A DNA stretch of 64,000 bases, taken from the NCBI RefSeq assembly GCF_023015985.1, contig NZ_JALKAO010000007.1, positions 105,635 to 169,634 of the forward strand, given 5' to 3'. The stretch is from Marivita sp. S6314 (GTDB lineage: Bacteria > Pseudomonadota > Alphaproteobacteria > Rhodobacterales > Rhodobacteraceae). The notes below the pieces were generated by a model that worked only from the letters and a program-made list of their open reading frames with translations, made no database searches and had not been told where the DNA came from. Positions 10,001 through 17,449 of the stretch are shown piece by piece. Each line of letters begins with the position of its first letter. Positions within the stretch are counted from its first letter, which is position 1. Position numbers and translations under genes: made by a program.

Positions 10001-10573
10001 CAGGGAGGTGGAGCAGGCCGTCTGAACGCTGATCGACGGGCCATCAAGATCGAAGATGTGGCTGACCCGCGTGGTCAGGAAGTCCTTGTCATTGCCGGTA
10101 TGCCGCAACAGGAACATCCCGGTGTTGTCGACCAGATCGGGGTTCGAACACAGGTTGAAATAGAAATAGCTGCCCATCCCGCAGCCGCCGAAAACGCCGA
10201 TGCGCCCGTCGACCCGTTCCGGCATGTGACCCGCGTTTTCCAACGCCTCCCACGCGCATTCCAGGAACTTGCGGTGCTGCGGATCCATGATCGCCGCGTC
10301 TTTGGGTGACAATCCAAAGAACTCGGCATCGAAGTGATCGAACCCGTCAAGCGGTGCGGCAAAAGGGACGTAATCGCGGTGGCGCAACAGACCGGGCGGC
10401 ACGCCTGCCGCGATCAGGTCGTCCTCGTCCAGACGCCGGATCGAAGACACCCCGTCGCGCAGGTTGCGCCAGTATTCTGCCAGAGTGGCCGCGCCGGGCA
10501 AATGCGCCGACATACCAACAATCGCAATGTCGCTCTCCGAAATCAAAGGAGACGCGGTTGCTTCGTGAACCAT
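4097..10573 (-). CDS. Type I modular polyketide synthase, KS-AT-KR-DH-ACP-TE
   Basis: 2158 residues, one module. KS about 14-440 with active Cys187 (VQTACSTS), His323 (ECHGTGT) and His363 (NIGHLD). AT about 538-840 with GHSMGE Ser635; the later specificity motif reads IAAHS, neither the classic HAFH (malonyl) nor YASH (methylmalonyl). A structural KR half precedes KR about 1173-1375, which has GGLGGIG, a B-type-like MDD motif (1282-1284), Ser1326-region and Tyr1339. A hot-dog DH follows at about 1405-1690 with His1425 and Asp1595. ACP has DLGGHSL with phosphopantetheine Ser1811. A type I thioesterase ends the protein: GFSGGG Ser1958, Asp1985, His2115. The KR lies before the DH, the reverse of the usual order. 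The TE suggests this is the releasing module; how it receives a chain from the NRPS is not visible. Confidence 0.95.
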   Translation of the reverse strand: MVHEATASPLISESDIAIVGMSAHLPGAATLAEYWRNLRDGVSSIRRLDEDDLIAAGVPPGLLRHRDYVPFAAPLDGFDHFDAEFFGLSPKDAAIMDPQHRKFLECAWEALENAGHMPERVDGRIGVFGGCGMGSYFYFNLCSNPDLVDNTGMFLLRHTGNDKDFLTTRVSHIFDLDGPSISVQTACSTSLVATHYACQSLLNGECDMALAGGVTIELPQGRGYLYKENEILSPDGQCHAFDHRAQGTVFGSGAGAVVLRRLEDALADGDHIWAVIKGSAVNNDGAAKAGYLAPSVDGQATAIAEAHAIAGVTADSIDYVECHGTGTYLGDPIEVAALTQAFSETSDAIGHCRIGSVKTNIGHLDTAAGVASLIKASMALHNRQMPPSLGFEKPNPTINFETSPFRVNDRLTKWEQSDHPRRAGVNSLGVGGTNAHVVLEEAPDRGLSEDSDWPFQILTVSGRTKAALEANTAQLAAHLRANTDQPLADVAWTLQQGRRAFDKRRVVVASNHVEAAKLLEQKTGHRVHSHDALQQPDTVFLFPGGGAQYVNMGRDLYETEPVFAEWMDRGLAHLDTLEDRDIRALWMPDADAESQAADALRTPSLQLPLIMIVEYALAQLWISWGIRPAAVAGHSMGENTAACLAGVMSFEDCIGLVHLRGTLFDTVDKGGMISVALPEQDLRPLLGPELDLGAVNSPSLSVASGPADALAKLEADLTARDIDYQRIQIDIAAHSRMLDPILERFRTYLSSIDLHPPRLPITSNTTGTWMTDDQATSPDYWVSHLRGTVLFAQCLETLSDALNRIYLEVGPGKALSGLARQCEGITGQQVLSSLRHPEEDVEDDRYLLEVLGRIWALGGDFDWGQYWGEAKRHRVPLPNYAFQRSRYFIEPGQPQTHEATNFLTRLDGIENWGWVPSWRPKYADTSLDVARDLGAAEPQSWLMFMDDVGIASGAAARLRDAGHAVVEVWPGDSYARLDDTTYVIAPERGREGYDLLFRDMLARGLVPSRIAHFWGVTKDKSHRPGSSFFHRVQEHGFYSLMFIAQAIVDETLPKPTHISVFTNNAAAVGDEVLNTPEKAILAGPARVIPHEVPGLTVSSVDLDVPEPPEKSWLWFVPKSADYDDGLTRLTDQVLEELVSDPHTCVVAVRSGKRFEKALQKTLLSEDVRLAIKPGGIYLITGGLGGIGLTIARSLAAEGCTLILTGRDPLPDRDVWDRYLQLHAPQDRAVKRIRAVQELEALGATVRMCALDVCNLTDMSDMVQNTQRELGRIDGVIHAAGVMDDALILSKTTASVEQVFSAKIHGTKVLDQVFPDGSTDFIALFSSTSTQTAPAGQIDYVAANEYLNAYAKSRKGDATHVVAINWGIWSDVGMAANALADRLGDGDPQPLTDANLPLLHKTGFDPSGHRIFEARYATTDWFIDEHRTKQGDALFPGAGYLTLASQALRGQGEGDAFAVHDMTFLRPLNVPEDGHRDIRVRLKRKDEGYALEALGSCTHSGRDGFAPVATANLSLIPEAQPRKLDIKAIRARCGPLCTASNGRKLDAAQETQLAFGPNWKVLDTCAFGDGEGIADLSLNPEADHPEDWHYHPALLDIATGWAMELIDGYRSDRLWVPVSYASVRVCHRFPDRIVSWVRSAGPNRNEDATASFDITLAAPDGTVCMEIEGFSIKQLDDPSVLTAPVKVTGSEFEPRDFSRATQPLSSSEERLQHNLTQGIPPSDGAEAFWRALGQNKPHVFVSSLDLDDLIAQAGATADSASDIQKFDRPQLDGDYAAPETEVERTLVDIWEDLLGVQNVGVEDSFFDLGGHSLIAVRLFAKIRKTYNVDFPISILFEAPTIRACATLIQDRAEISDPSESTAPKPKKRNRRFKHLVAMHDGEGGSKTPFFLVAGMFGNVLNLRHLAQLIGRDRPFFGLQAKGLYGDEAPHTSIKDAARDYIAEMKQVQPEGPYFIGGFSGGGITAYEIAHQLRDMGDEVAMVVLLDTPLPQRRPLSRKDRLLIQWEETRKKGLSYPFVWLRNRIAWEIQKRQPSEGTQTAHSFHNEEIEQAFLHAVSAYNMDGWDGRIVLFRPPLIGTWQVSGGRWVNHERAYLFDDNDWGQYTPQIEVFEVPGDHDSMVLEPNVRVLASHLRNVIVATEASVQGKGQIINFEATEAAE

Positions 10574-10677
10574 ACTCGTACCTATTCCCTTGATGGAGGT
10601 AGTATCTCACAAATATGATGAAACTTGGGCGATTTTTTCGTTTCCGGTCGCGGTTTCCGATGCCCTTTGCGACAGCG
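10574..10677. other. Gap between flippase and PKS genes, possible internal promoter region
   Basis: This is the only gap over 100 bases inside the biosynthetic operon. It is more AT-rich than the flanking genes. Only a weak purine-rich stretch precedes the PKS ATG at 10573. I see no clear promoter, operator or terminator. Confidence 0.3.
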
Positions 10678-12054
10678 CTACAGCGCCGCCAACTCTGTCA
10701 CGGCCCCTGCGTTCAACCAGAGCGCACCGGTAATGATCAGGGCCCCGATAATGGCGTAGACAAGATCGTGCTTGGGATCCCATGCCCCCACCTTACGCGC
10801 CAGCCAGACAACAAATGGGTACGCCGCCAGACCTGCAACACCTTGCCCCACCAAAGCCCCCACCAGCCCGGCCGTGACCAGCCCAATGTACAGACACCCC
10901 AAGGTCAGGATCGCGCGGGCTGCGGACAGCACAAAGAACCTGCGCGAATCCCCTGCCGCAAGCGCGGCCTGTTCGTAGGTCAGCACGATCATGTGCGGGA
11001 TCTGCATGGCCGCGATCAGCACAACCACGGCCCCGGCCATTTCGTAGCGCGGATCGTAGAGCAACGTGATCAGGAACACCCCTGCCGCCGATACAAACCC
11101 GGTCAGGCCGACCATGGCACCGGTCAGCAGAAATCGCATTTTCTGCAGCTTGCGAAAGTTTTCGACACTCTCTGCCGGGGGGCGTTCGCGATAAAGCGGG
11201 ATCAATACTTTGCGTGTCAGGACGCCACCCATCAAAAGCGGAAAGCTCGCCAGGAAGAAGCCGATGTTGTAGATGCCGAACTGATCGAGCGGGAGAAACT
11301 TGCTGAGAAACAGCTTGTCCCCCTGCATATAGAGAAAGCCGCAGATCGTGCTGAGAAAGATCCACTTTCCAAATCCGATCAATTCGCCCGCGGCTGCGCG
11401 TTCCCAACGAAACCGATTGCGGGCCCCCGGCAGAAACGTGCTGTACAGCACCAGCTGGATCAGCGCCCATGCGATCCCGCTGATCACCAGCGCCCAGACC
11501 GACTGCATGTACCAGGCCAGCCCGACGGCAATGGCGATCATGCCCGCCTGGCTGATCAATTCCAGCAGCGTGAGCCGCCCCAGCAACAGGTGGCGATTGG
11601 CGGTGTCCATGCGCGTCGGATTGAAGCCCGCGATCAGTAGGTTCAGACCGGCGAACGGTATGATCCATGCCAGCAGCGGTTCTTCGTAAAACGCGGCAAG
11701 CGGCAGAGCCATACCGCAGGCAAACAACCAGAGCAGGGCACCGCGGATCACCTGGATCGTCCAGGCCGTATCCAGAAAGTCCTGATCGTCACCGCGCTTG
11801 GATTGCATGATCGACGGGCTGACACCAACATCCGAGAACATGGCCAAGCCTTGAAGGATCACCGCAACGAGGGCCATCAATCCAAACGCTTCGGGAAACA
11901 AAAGGCGGGTCAGAATAAGGTTGGACCCCAACCGCAACGCCTGCGCCGCGACGTAGCCCCCCATCGTGAATGCCGAGCTGCGCATGAAGCGCGCGTTCAG
12001 CGATCCTCCGAGAAAGCGCGTTTTGAGCGCCTGTATCACCGGCCCCTGCTCCAT
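10678..12054 (-). CDS. Wzx-type oligosaccharide/lipid flippase (MVF/PST superfamily)
   Basis: 458 residues, strongly hydrophobic with about 12 predicted membrane segments. The N-terminus (FTMGGYVAAQALRLGSNLILTRLLFPEAFGLMALV) has the usual opening of polysaccharide flippases: a helix, an Asn in SNLILTRLL, then PEAFGLMAL. Family members move undecaprenyl-linked glycans or other amphipathic products across the inner membrane. The start overlaps the end of the upstream glycosyltransferase by 19 bases. Its place between a glycosyltransferase and the PKS suggests that it exports the glycosylated product of this locus; an ordinary exopolysaccharide role is the alternative. Confidence 0.85.
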   Translation of the reverse strand: MEQGPVIQALKTRFLGGSLNARFMRSSAFTMGGYVAAQALRLGSNLILTRLLFPEAFGLMALVAVILQGLAMFSDVGVSPSIMQSKRGDDQDFLDTAWTIQVIRGALLWLFACGMALPLAAFYEEPLLAWIIPFAGLNLLIAGFNPTRMDTANRHLLLGRLTLLELISQAGMIAIAVGLAWYMQSVWALVISGIAWALIQLVLYSTFLPGARNRFRWERAAAGELIGFGKWIFLSTICGFLYMQGDKLFLSKFLPLDQFGIYNIGFFLASFPLLMGGVLTRKVLIPLYRERPPAESVENFRKLQKMRFLLTGAMVGLTGFVSAAGVFLITLLYDPRYEMAGAVVVLIAAMQIPHMIVLTYEQAALAAGDSRRFFVLSAARAILTLGCLYIGLVTAGLVGALVGQGVAGLAAYPFVVWLARKVGAWDPKHDLVYAIIGALIITGALWLNAGAVTELAAL

Positions 12055-12908
12055 TCCGGGGTCTTGGCGGGCGACAGCCGGACAGCCAGCGCGACGCCGC
12101 TATAGGCGGCAAATCCCAGCGGATCCCGAAGCGCGAGCTTCAGCTTGTCCCGTGTCGGGAAACTTGGTTTGTCGTCGTTCTTCATCAGGTCCGGATACAG
12201 TTTGTGGATCTCGTCGACACCCGCATTTTGCCTGCGGCGCACCCGGACAAGATTGCGCCATCCCTCCACCAGAGGCCACCGATACGGTGCGTCAACCGCA
12301 ACCCGTTCGTGCGGCGCAAAACTCAGTCGGACAAACGTATCGTCGGAAATGATGTCCGGAAACGCTCCCCATCGCAGCCGACCCGCAGCGTTGACGGCAA
12401 ACAGGCCAGCGCCGGGCACGCCGGTTTTCATGAAAGGCACCTGCGCGTAGATGCGTGCATAGGCCCGGGTTATCCAGCTTGACGACGGCGCAAGTTCGAG
12501 CGTGCCACTGGCATAGCGCGCCTGCGGCACATCGAGCGCATGAAACAGATCGCTCAGAAGATCGCGGGTCAGTTCCACATCGGCATCAAGATACACCCGA
12601 ATGGCCCCCCGCGCGATTGCGTCACCCGCGTTGAGCGCCCCCAGCTTGCCACCCTCGGGCCGATCCAGCACGCGCAGCGCCCATCCTTTTTCGGCAAACG
12701 CAGAGGTGTAGTCTAACGCTTTGGAGGTGGTTTGGTCGGTGCTGCCGTTCGAAATCACAAGGATTTCGACGGTCTCGGGCCGGGACCAGGCGCTGTTCAG
12801 AACCGTGTCGAGGCATGTCCCGATCAGGGCTTCCTCGTTCGAGGCGGGGATGAGCACGCTCATCGCGGGGAGGTGTGCCTCAGCTGAGTCAGAACCGGTG
12901 CGGGCCAT
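12036..12908 (-). CDS. Family 2 glycosyltransferase
   Basis: About 290 residues of GT2 type: MSVLIPASNEEALIG opening, ISNGSTDQT, GGKLGALNAGDA, and the metal-binding DxD as YLDADVEL. The C-terminal half has FPDIISDDTFVRL, typical of acceptor-binding regions. The reading frame is open to ATG 12965; I prefer ATG 12908, which has GGA 6 bases upstream, but 12965 or 12863 are possible. The stop overlaps the flippase start, so the two genes are co-translated. This would be the first sugar-adding enzyme of the locus by gene order. No membrane segment is obvious. Confidence 0.82.
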   Translation of the reverse strand: MARTGSDSAEAHLPAMSVLIPASNEEALIGTCLDTVLNSAWSRPETVEILVISNGSTDQTTSKALDYTSAFAEKGWALRVLDRPEGGKLGALNAGDAIARGAIRVYLDADVELTRDLLSDLFHALDVPQARYASGTLELAPSSSWITRAYARIYAQVPFMKTGVPGAGLFAVNAAGRLRWGAFPDIISDDTFVRLSFAPHERVAVDAPYRWPLVEGWRNLVRVRRRQNAGVDEIHKLYPDLMKNDDKPSFPTRDKLKLALRDPLGFAAYSGVALAVRLSPAKTPEWSRGR

Positions 12909-13006
12909 GCGGGATCCGATATATACCTTGGGAACGTTTACTGTACGACGCCGTGCGGGTGCCATGAAATCGTGGCAATTTTAAGGATTGCGCGCCGAAA
13001 ACGCGC

Positions 13007-14701
13007 CTATTCGACCGGCTTTTCCTGTGTCATGCGCAACGCCTCCCACCTGGGGTTTTGATCTTCCAGATGGCGCAAAGCACCCCAACTGCCCCATTTA
13101 CTGGGGGCGGCGACATCCACAAACGCGTTGAACGGCCCGCCCCCAAGATCGCGCCATGCCGACACAGCCTCGGAATACAGCGCACCCATGTCGTCAGAAT
13201 AGTTGAAGGCGATCAGGAACTGCGACAGTCGTTCATCCTCGACCGCTTCGCCCAATGGCGCAGCATGTGTGCCACCCTCGTACATCAGCAAGTCCAGCCC
13301 GGCCGCCCGCGCCGCATCCGCGTGATACGGCCAGAACACTTCGATCATTTCGCGCAACGATCCGCGCCGGACAATCTCAGCCGCAATCGGGATCGCCACG
13401 GTGAACCGGTTTTCTGCAACATAAGCCCGCAGCGCCGCACGCGATAATCCTGCCTCTTGCCCGCGTTTCAGGGCATCGGCTTCTGCGCTGTTCAACGCGT
13501 TGGCCAATGTCGTTGACACACCAAGCTCATGCCCGAAATATCCGGTGACCGCATAAGCGTCGAAGCTATCCAGCGGCTTACTGCCAAGCGCCGCCTGCGC
13601 CGATGCTCCGAACAAGCTGGATTTTTCAAGCTCTGGCCAACCGGTATGCACCGACAGGATACGCTTTAGGCGCGCCTCCGATGACGCCCCGAAGACGTCA
13701 GACCAGATCTGCATGACCTGCGCTGCGCGCAAACCGTAAAATTGCATCCAGCCATCACCCAGATCACCCCACCGCGATTCTGCCTGCGTGCGGGCCCAAT
13801 GCGCCTGTTCGAAAATGAAATTCCACATCTCATTGGAATATTCGACATGCGCGACACGGTCGGCAGACAATTCCTGATGCACGTAGTCTGCAAAGGTCTT
13901 GATCAACTCGTCATTGGCTAGATGCGGCATCGTAAACCACGGGTCCGCCCCCAACTGGTTCGACAGCGCAACCATGTCGGACAGTGGCACACCGCGCCAT
14001 GCGTAGGAAAAATCGTCGGACTTGGGCAGGTCAGACCATGACACGATCTGCGAGTCGTTGGTCATCATCCAATCCATAAAGCGAAGGCTGTGCACCGCGC
14101 CCAGCCGTGCCAACCAGTTCGGATTGTACACCTGCCCCGATTGGAAAGCCTCCAACTGGTCTTCTTTGACCACCCGGATGTTCCGAATTGGGTTCTGTGA
14201 GTCCGTTTCCTTGATCGAAATGGTGACCGAGCCCTCTCCGGGTCTGTACTGGAAAACCCACTGCCCCGGTTCTTTGCGGACCACGCGACCTCGTTCCGAG
14301 ATGCCGATATCCCCATCCCCGTCGAACAGCAGGTGATAGCGTCCGGCAAGGCTCATCGCCGTTTCGGGCTGGTCAGTGAGAATACGGGTCTCCAGGCGCA
14401 CCACTTCATTTGGCAGAGCAAGCGGCCAGCCCTGTTGATCCAGAAAACCGTCGGCCATGAGATCTTGGAAACTCCACCCGCCCCACGTATCGGGCAGATG
14501 CCCGATCCAGGGGCGCGACGTTTTCATCAGATCGATAAACGGATGCTGCGTTGACCAGTCGGAAATTGCGTTCAAACCAAACGCAATTCCAGGCCGCGCC
14601 GCGCTTTGCTGCGCCTGCGTTGTCATCGGCGCTGCCAACAGGACGAGCAGCAGAAACGACGCACAAATGCGCAAAATTATGTGGTGTACAAAGCGGGTCA
14701 T
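13007..14701 (-). CDS. Exported clan GH-A-like glycoside hydrolase or glycan-binding protein
   Basis: 564 residues from ATG 14701, chosen because it opens directly into a signal peptide (MTRFVHHIILRICASFLLLVLL, cleavage near AQAQQ); the frame is open to 14773. The region HVEYSNEMWNFIF has the Asn-Glu pair typical of the clan GH-A acid/base, and MYEGGTHAA carries a Glu in the position expected of the nucleophile. Similar exported proteins occur near polysaccharide genes in alphaproteobacteria, often named only as cellulose-binding-like. It lies between the exported 605-residue protein and the glycosyltransferase/flippase genes on the same strand. Inference: it trims or binds an extracellular glycan. 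Substrate unknown. Confidence 0.7.
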   Translation of the reverse strand: MTRFVHHIILRICASFLLLVLLAAPMTTQAQQSAARPGIAFGLNAISDWSTQHPFIDLMKTSRPWIGHLPDTWGGWSFQDLMADGFLDQQGWPLALPNEVVRLETRILTDQPETAMSLAGRYHLLFDGDGDIGISERGRVVRKEPGQWVFQYRPGEGSVTISIKETDSQNPIRNIRVVKEDQLEAFQSGQVYNPNWLARLGAVHSLRFMDWMMTNDSQIVSWSDLPKSDDFSYAWRGVPLSDMVALSNQLGADPWFTMPHLANDELIKTFADYVHQELSADRVAHVEYSNEMWNFIFEQAHWARTQAESRWGDLGDGWMQFYGLRAAQVMQIWSDVFGASSEARLKRILSVHTGWPELEKSSLFGASAQAALGSKPLDSFDAYAVTGYFGHELGVSTTLANALNSAEADALKRGQEAGLSRAALRAYVAENRFTVAIPIAAEIVRRGSLREMIEVFWPYHADAARAAGLDLLMYEGGTHAAPLGEAVEDERLSQFLIAFNYSDDMGALYSEAVSAWRDLGGGPFNAFVDVAAPSKWGSWGALRHLEDQNPRWEALRMTQEKPVE

Positions 14702-14750
14702 CCTTAACTGATTAACACAGCCAGTTTCCAACATCTTCAAAGATCTGCGG

Positions 14751-16568
14751 CTACCGTTGCGCATCATTCGCAAAGCGCGCGCTCAAGCTTTTTCGCAACG
14801 CCTCTGTCGTCGCAAGTTGCGCACCTGCCGCCGCAACGGATACCGCGATCTCGGCCTGCGATCGCGTCGAGTCTGCTTCAGAGCCTGATGGCTGCGTGCT
14901 ATTGGATTGAACTGCATCAGGCGCTGCCGTCGCCGTCTGGTTGGGTTCTGACGTGCGCATTGCAGCAATCGGCGGGGTTGGCGCGTCTTCGCGTGTCGAC
15001 TTAGCGCTGTCCTCGGCCATGGCGCTCGGTGCTTTCGTGACTTCGTTATTTGGATGACGGTCTAGAAATGCCTGCGCATGTTGATGAAATCCCGCGTCTT
15101 CAAGCCGGGTGTGGACCGCGGCAATAACCTCTGGTTCAACAGCCACGTCCAGATCAGGCATCTTCTCAACCGCAATTTGCAAAAGCGTTGTCGCGTCAGC
15201 GCTGTTCGCAATTTCCATTAAGGATCGATTGACGAATTTGCGTTTTTCGACAGGTGAAAGATCTGGCATGTCGCCAACCGCCGCAAGCGCATCGAAGTAA
15301 CGGCCCGCCGCCAAGTAGGCTTCTTGCGCCGCACGCCAGCTTTCGACCGCGTGATCCGTGCCTTTGAACACCCGAGCCAAGGCGGCTGCATCATCGGGTT
15401 GGGTAACGTCGGACGCCGTGTCGACAGATGAATCGCTTGGGTCTTCAGGTCCGGGAGACATCTTCATTTCGAGTCTTCGATGGGATTCCAGATCTTCATA
15501 AATGGCGAAATCATTTTTGCTACTGACCTTAACAAGCCTTGGATACAGTTCGAGTTGCCAGCCCAAAGGCAACGCAGCGATCGTCTCAATAAGCGTCATG
15601 ACATCTTGCCGCGTCAAAGCTGCGAAGTTACGCCGCGAGGCCGTTGCGACAACTGCTTCGGACAGTGGTGTACATGCTCTAAGGGCGCTCTCTTCACTTG
15701 CTACCGCATCGTGAGTGAGCGCATCCATCAATCGCTTGAAGTTATCGGTTTCCGGGTATTCTAAAAGCGCGCTCTGAAGCGCCAAAACATCTCCAGACTC
15801 GATCACGTGATGTGACAGAGTTTCCTGGTCGCCTTCATTCGCAAGGTCAGTCTCAAGCAGACTCGATGATTGGCTCATCACCAACACGACATCCGTTTTT
15901 GGTGTCTTGGTCAGTGCAGACCAAATGATGTCTTCGAGTTTGCACTCCTCGACCGCGGTTTGCTCTTGTTGATCCTCGGCGGCATCACCTGCCTCTTTGG
16001 GAGGTTTCGAAAACGGCGGACCCTTCTGCACGTCCACAAGCGGACCCGCAACGGTATTCAAGGGATACCGATCAAAAGACGCGACCGCGTCTTTTATGAG
16101 TTTCGAGGCTTCAGATCGGCGAAGCATTTCAGAGCGGATCGGTGCCTCGATGAGGGCCGCGCTTGCTGTACGATTGATGCTCTCTATGGGCTTCGTCTCC
16201 TGACCTGGGTCGGCGTCGAAGATATCAACCACGAGAAGCGTTTGATCGACTATCCTGGCATCAACGCGACAGTCACAAAGCAACTCAAGAGAAACTTTCT
16301 GATTACTCGCCGTTACCGCACCCAATCTGTGCCCATATAACCTTTCTTGAAGCCTGCTCGTATCTAAATCAACAATTTGGTTATTTACCTCAACTTGAAC
16401 CAATCTATTTTTGACAACCGCAACATCAAGAATTTCAATTTTGGCGTCAAACTGTAGCGTTGCTCGTGTGAAGGTTCCATGCTCACCGCCGCGCGCAATT
16501 GCGTTCACAGCCCAGCCCGATGTTGGGATCAGGACAAAAAGCACGGCAAAAATGGAAAAAGCGTTCAT
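14751..16568 (-). CDS. Exported protein of unknown function downstream of motA
   Basis: 605 residues with an N-terminal signal peptide (MNAFSIFAVLFVLIPTSGWA). Residues about 25-120 (GEHGTFTRATLQF ... LLVVDIFD) resemble AMIN-type beta domains that bind the cell wall. The middle has helical, TPR-like stretches (WRAAQEAYLAAGRYFDALAAVG), and the C-terminal 100 residues are low-complexity and rich in Ala, Ser and Thr, followed by a short helix. The ATG is 1 base past the motA stop, so it is almost certainly co-translated with motA. By position it could be a periplasmic motility protein analogous to rhizobial MotC, but I see no sequence similarity that proves this. Confidence 0.75.
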   Translation of the reverse strand: MNAFSIFAVLFVLIPTSGWAVNAIARGGEHGTFTRATLQFDAKIEILDVAVVKNRLVQVEVNNQIVDLDTSRLQERLYGHRLGAVTASNQKVSLELLCDCRVDARIVDQTLLVVDIFDADPGQETKPIESINRTASAALIEAPIRSEMLRRSEASKLIKDAVASFDRYPLNTVAGPLVDVQKGPPFSKPPKEAGDAAEDQQEQTAVEECKLEDIIWSALTKTPKTDVVLVMSQSSSLLETDLANEGDQETLSHHVIESGDVLALQSALLEYPETDNFKRLMDALTHDAVASEESALRACTPLSEAVVATASRRNFAALTRQDVMTLIETIAALPLGWQLELYPRLVKVSSKNDFAIYEDLESHRRLEMKMSPGPEDPSDSSVDTASDVTQPDDAAALARVFKGTDHAVESWRAAQEAYLAAGRYFDALAAVGDMPDLSPVEKRKFVNRSLMEIANSADATTLLQIAVEKMPDLDVAVEPEVIAAVHTRLEDAGFHQHAQAFLDRHPNNEVTKAPSAMAEDSAKSTREDAPTPPIAAMRTSEPNQTATAAPDAVQSNSTQPSGSEADSTRSQAEIAVSVAAAGAQLATTEALRKSLSARFANDAQR

Positions 16569-16569
16569 A

Positions 16570-17427
16570 TCACTTCAGCGCTCGGATCGCCTCATCAAGC
16601 TCTGAAAAGCTGGGTCGAAATTCATGGGGGATGCCCTGACGCGCGACTTCAAGGCACATTTTCGGCGGATGATTGTGAAGATGCGATAGCAGTATCTCTT
16701 TAATTGCAAGGTAGAAATTCAGATCATCATCTGCAGCGGCCTTAACCTTGGCGGCAAACGGGGCAACAAGGCAGTAAGCAAGAAAAACGCCAAGAAACGT
16801 TCCCACAAGCGCCCCGCCAATGAGTTTGCCAAGAACCTCGGGAGGTTGATCGATTGAGCCCATCGTCTTAATGACACCAAGCACGGCTGCAACAATTCCG
16901 AGGGCCGGCAGTCCGTCCGCAATGCTTTGCAAACCGTGCACGGACACATGACGATGGTGTTTTGTATCGTCAACTTTCTTTGATAATAGCTCTTCAACCT
17001 GGTTCGGATCATCATAGTTCATTGTTGTTGACCGTAATGTGTCGCAGATTGCATCAATTGCTGCGTGATCCTGTTGCAACTTGGGGAATTGACTGAATAT
17101 CTCCGACTCTTTTGGATTCTCGATATGTTCTTCCAAAGCTACTGGATTTTTCCTTGCTATCGAAATAACCTGATACATTACCGTCAAAAGGTTACTGTAG
17201 TCGGCTGGTTTCCAATAACTCCCTTTGAAAACCATCATTGTATCCTTCAGCGTTTGCTTTAGGGAGTTGGTGGAATTCCCAACGGCGAAGGCTCCAATCG
17301 CCGCGCCACCAATCATCATTATTTCAAAAGGCAAAGACTTTAGAATGATCCCAAGCTTGCCACCAGCAAGCAGGTATCCACCAAAAACCATACCAAAGGT
17401 GAATACTATTCCGAATATTGCGATCAT
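16570..17427 (-). CDS. motA: Flagellar motor stator protein MotA
   Basis: 285 residues, the usual MotA length. N-terminal membrane helices (MIAIFGIVFTFGMVFGGYLLAGG, and PFEIMMIGGAAIGAFAVG), a cytoplasmic loop containing RKNPVALEEHIE, and two C-terminal helices around ADGLPALGIVAAVLGVIKTMG and GALVGTFLGVFLAYCLVAPFA, which carry the conserved Pro residues of the stator. With MotB it forms the ion channel that drives flagellar rotation. Here motA is at the end of the flagellar run and motB at its start, about 5 kb apart, rather than adjacent. The DNA is clearly more AT-rich than neighbouring genes; 27 of 60 bases at 17041-17100 are G or C. Confidence 0.96.
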   Translation of the reverse strand: MIAIFGIVFTFGMVFGGYLLAGGKLGIILKSLPFEIMMIGGAAIGAFAVGNSTNSLKQTLKDTMMVFKGSYWKPADYSNLLTVMYQVISIARKNPVALEEHIENPKESEIFSQFPKLQQDHAAIDAICDTLRSTTMNYDDPNQVEELLSKKVDDTKHHRHVSVHGLQSIADGLPALGIVAAVLGVIKTMGSIDQPPEVLGKLIGGALVGTFLGVFLAYCLVAPFAAKVKAAADDDLNFYLAIKEILLSHLHNHPPKMCLEVARQGIPHEFRPSFSELDEAIRALK

Positions 17428-17449
17428 GTTACCCGATCCTGTTCACTGA

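Noticed and set aside
14705..14717. TTAAC-TGA-TTAAC before the secreted GH-A-like gene as a CtrA site
   Set aside because: Only 4 bases separate the TTAA halves; consensus needs 7.
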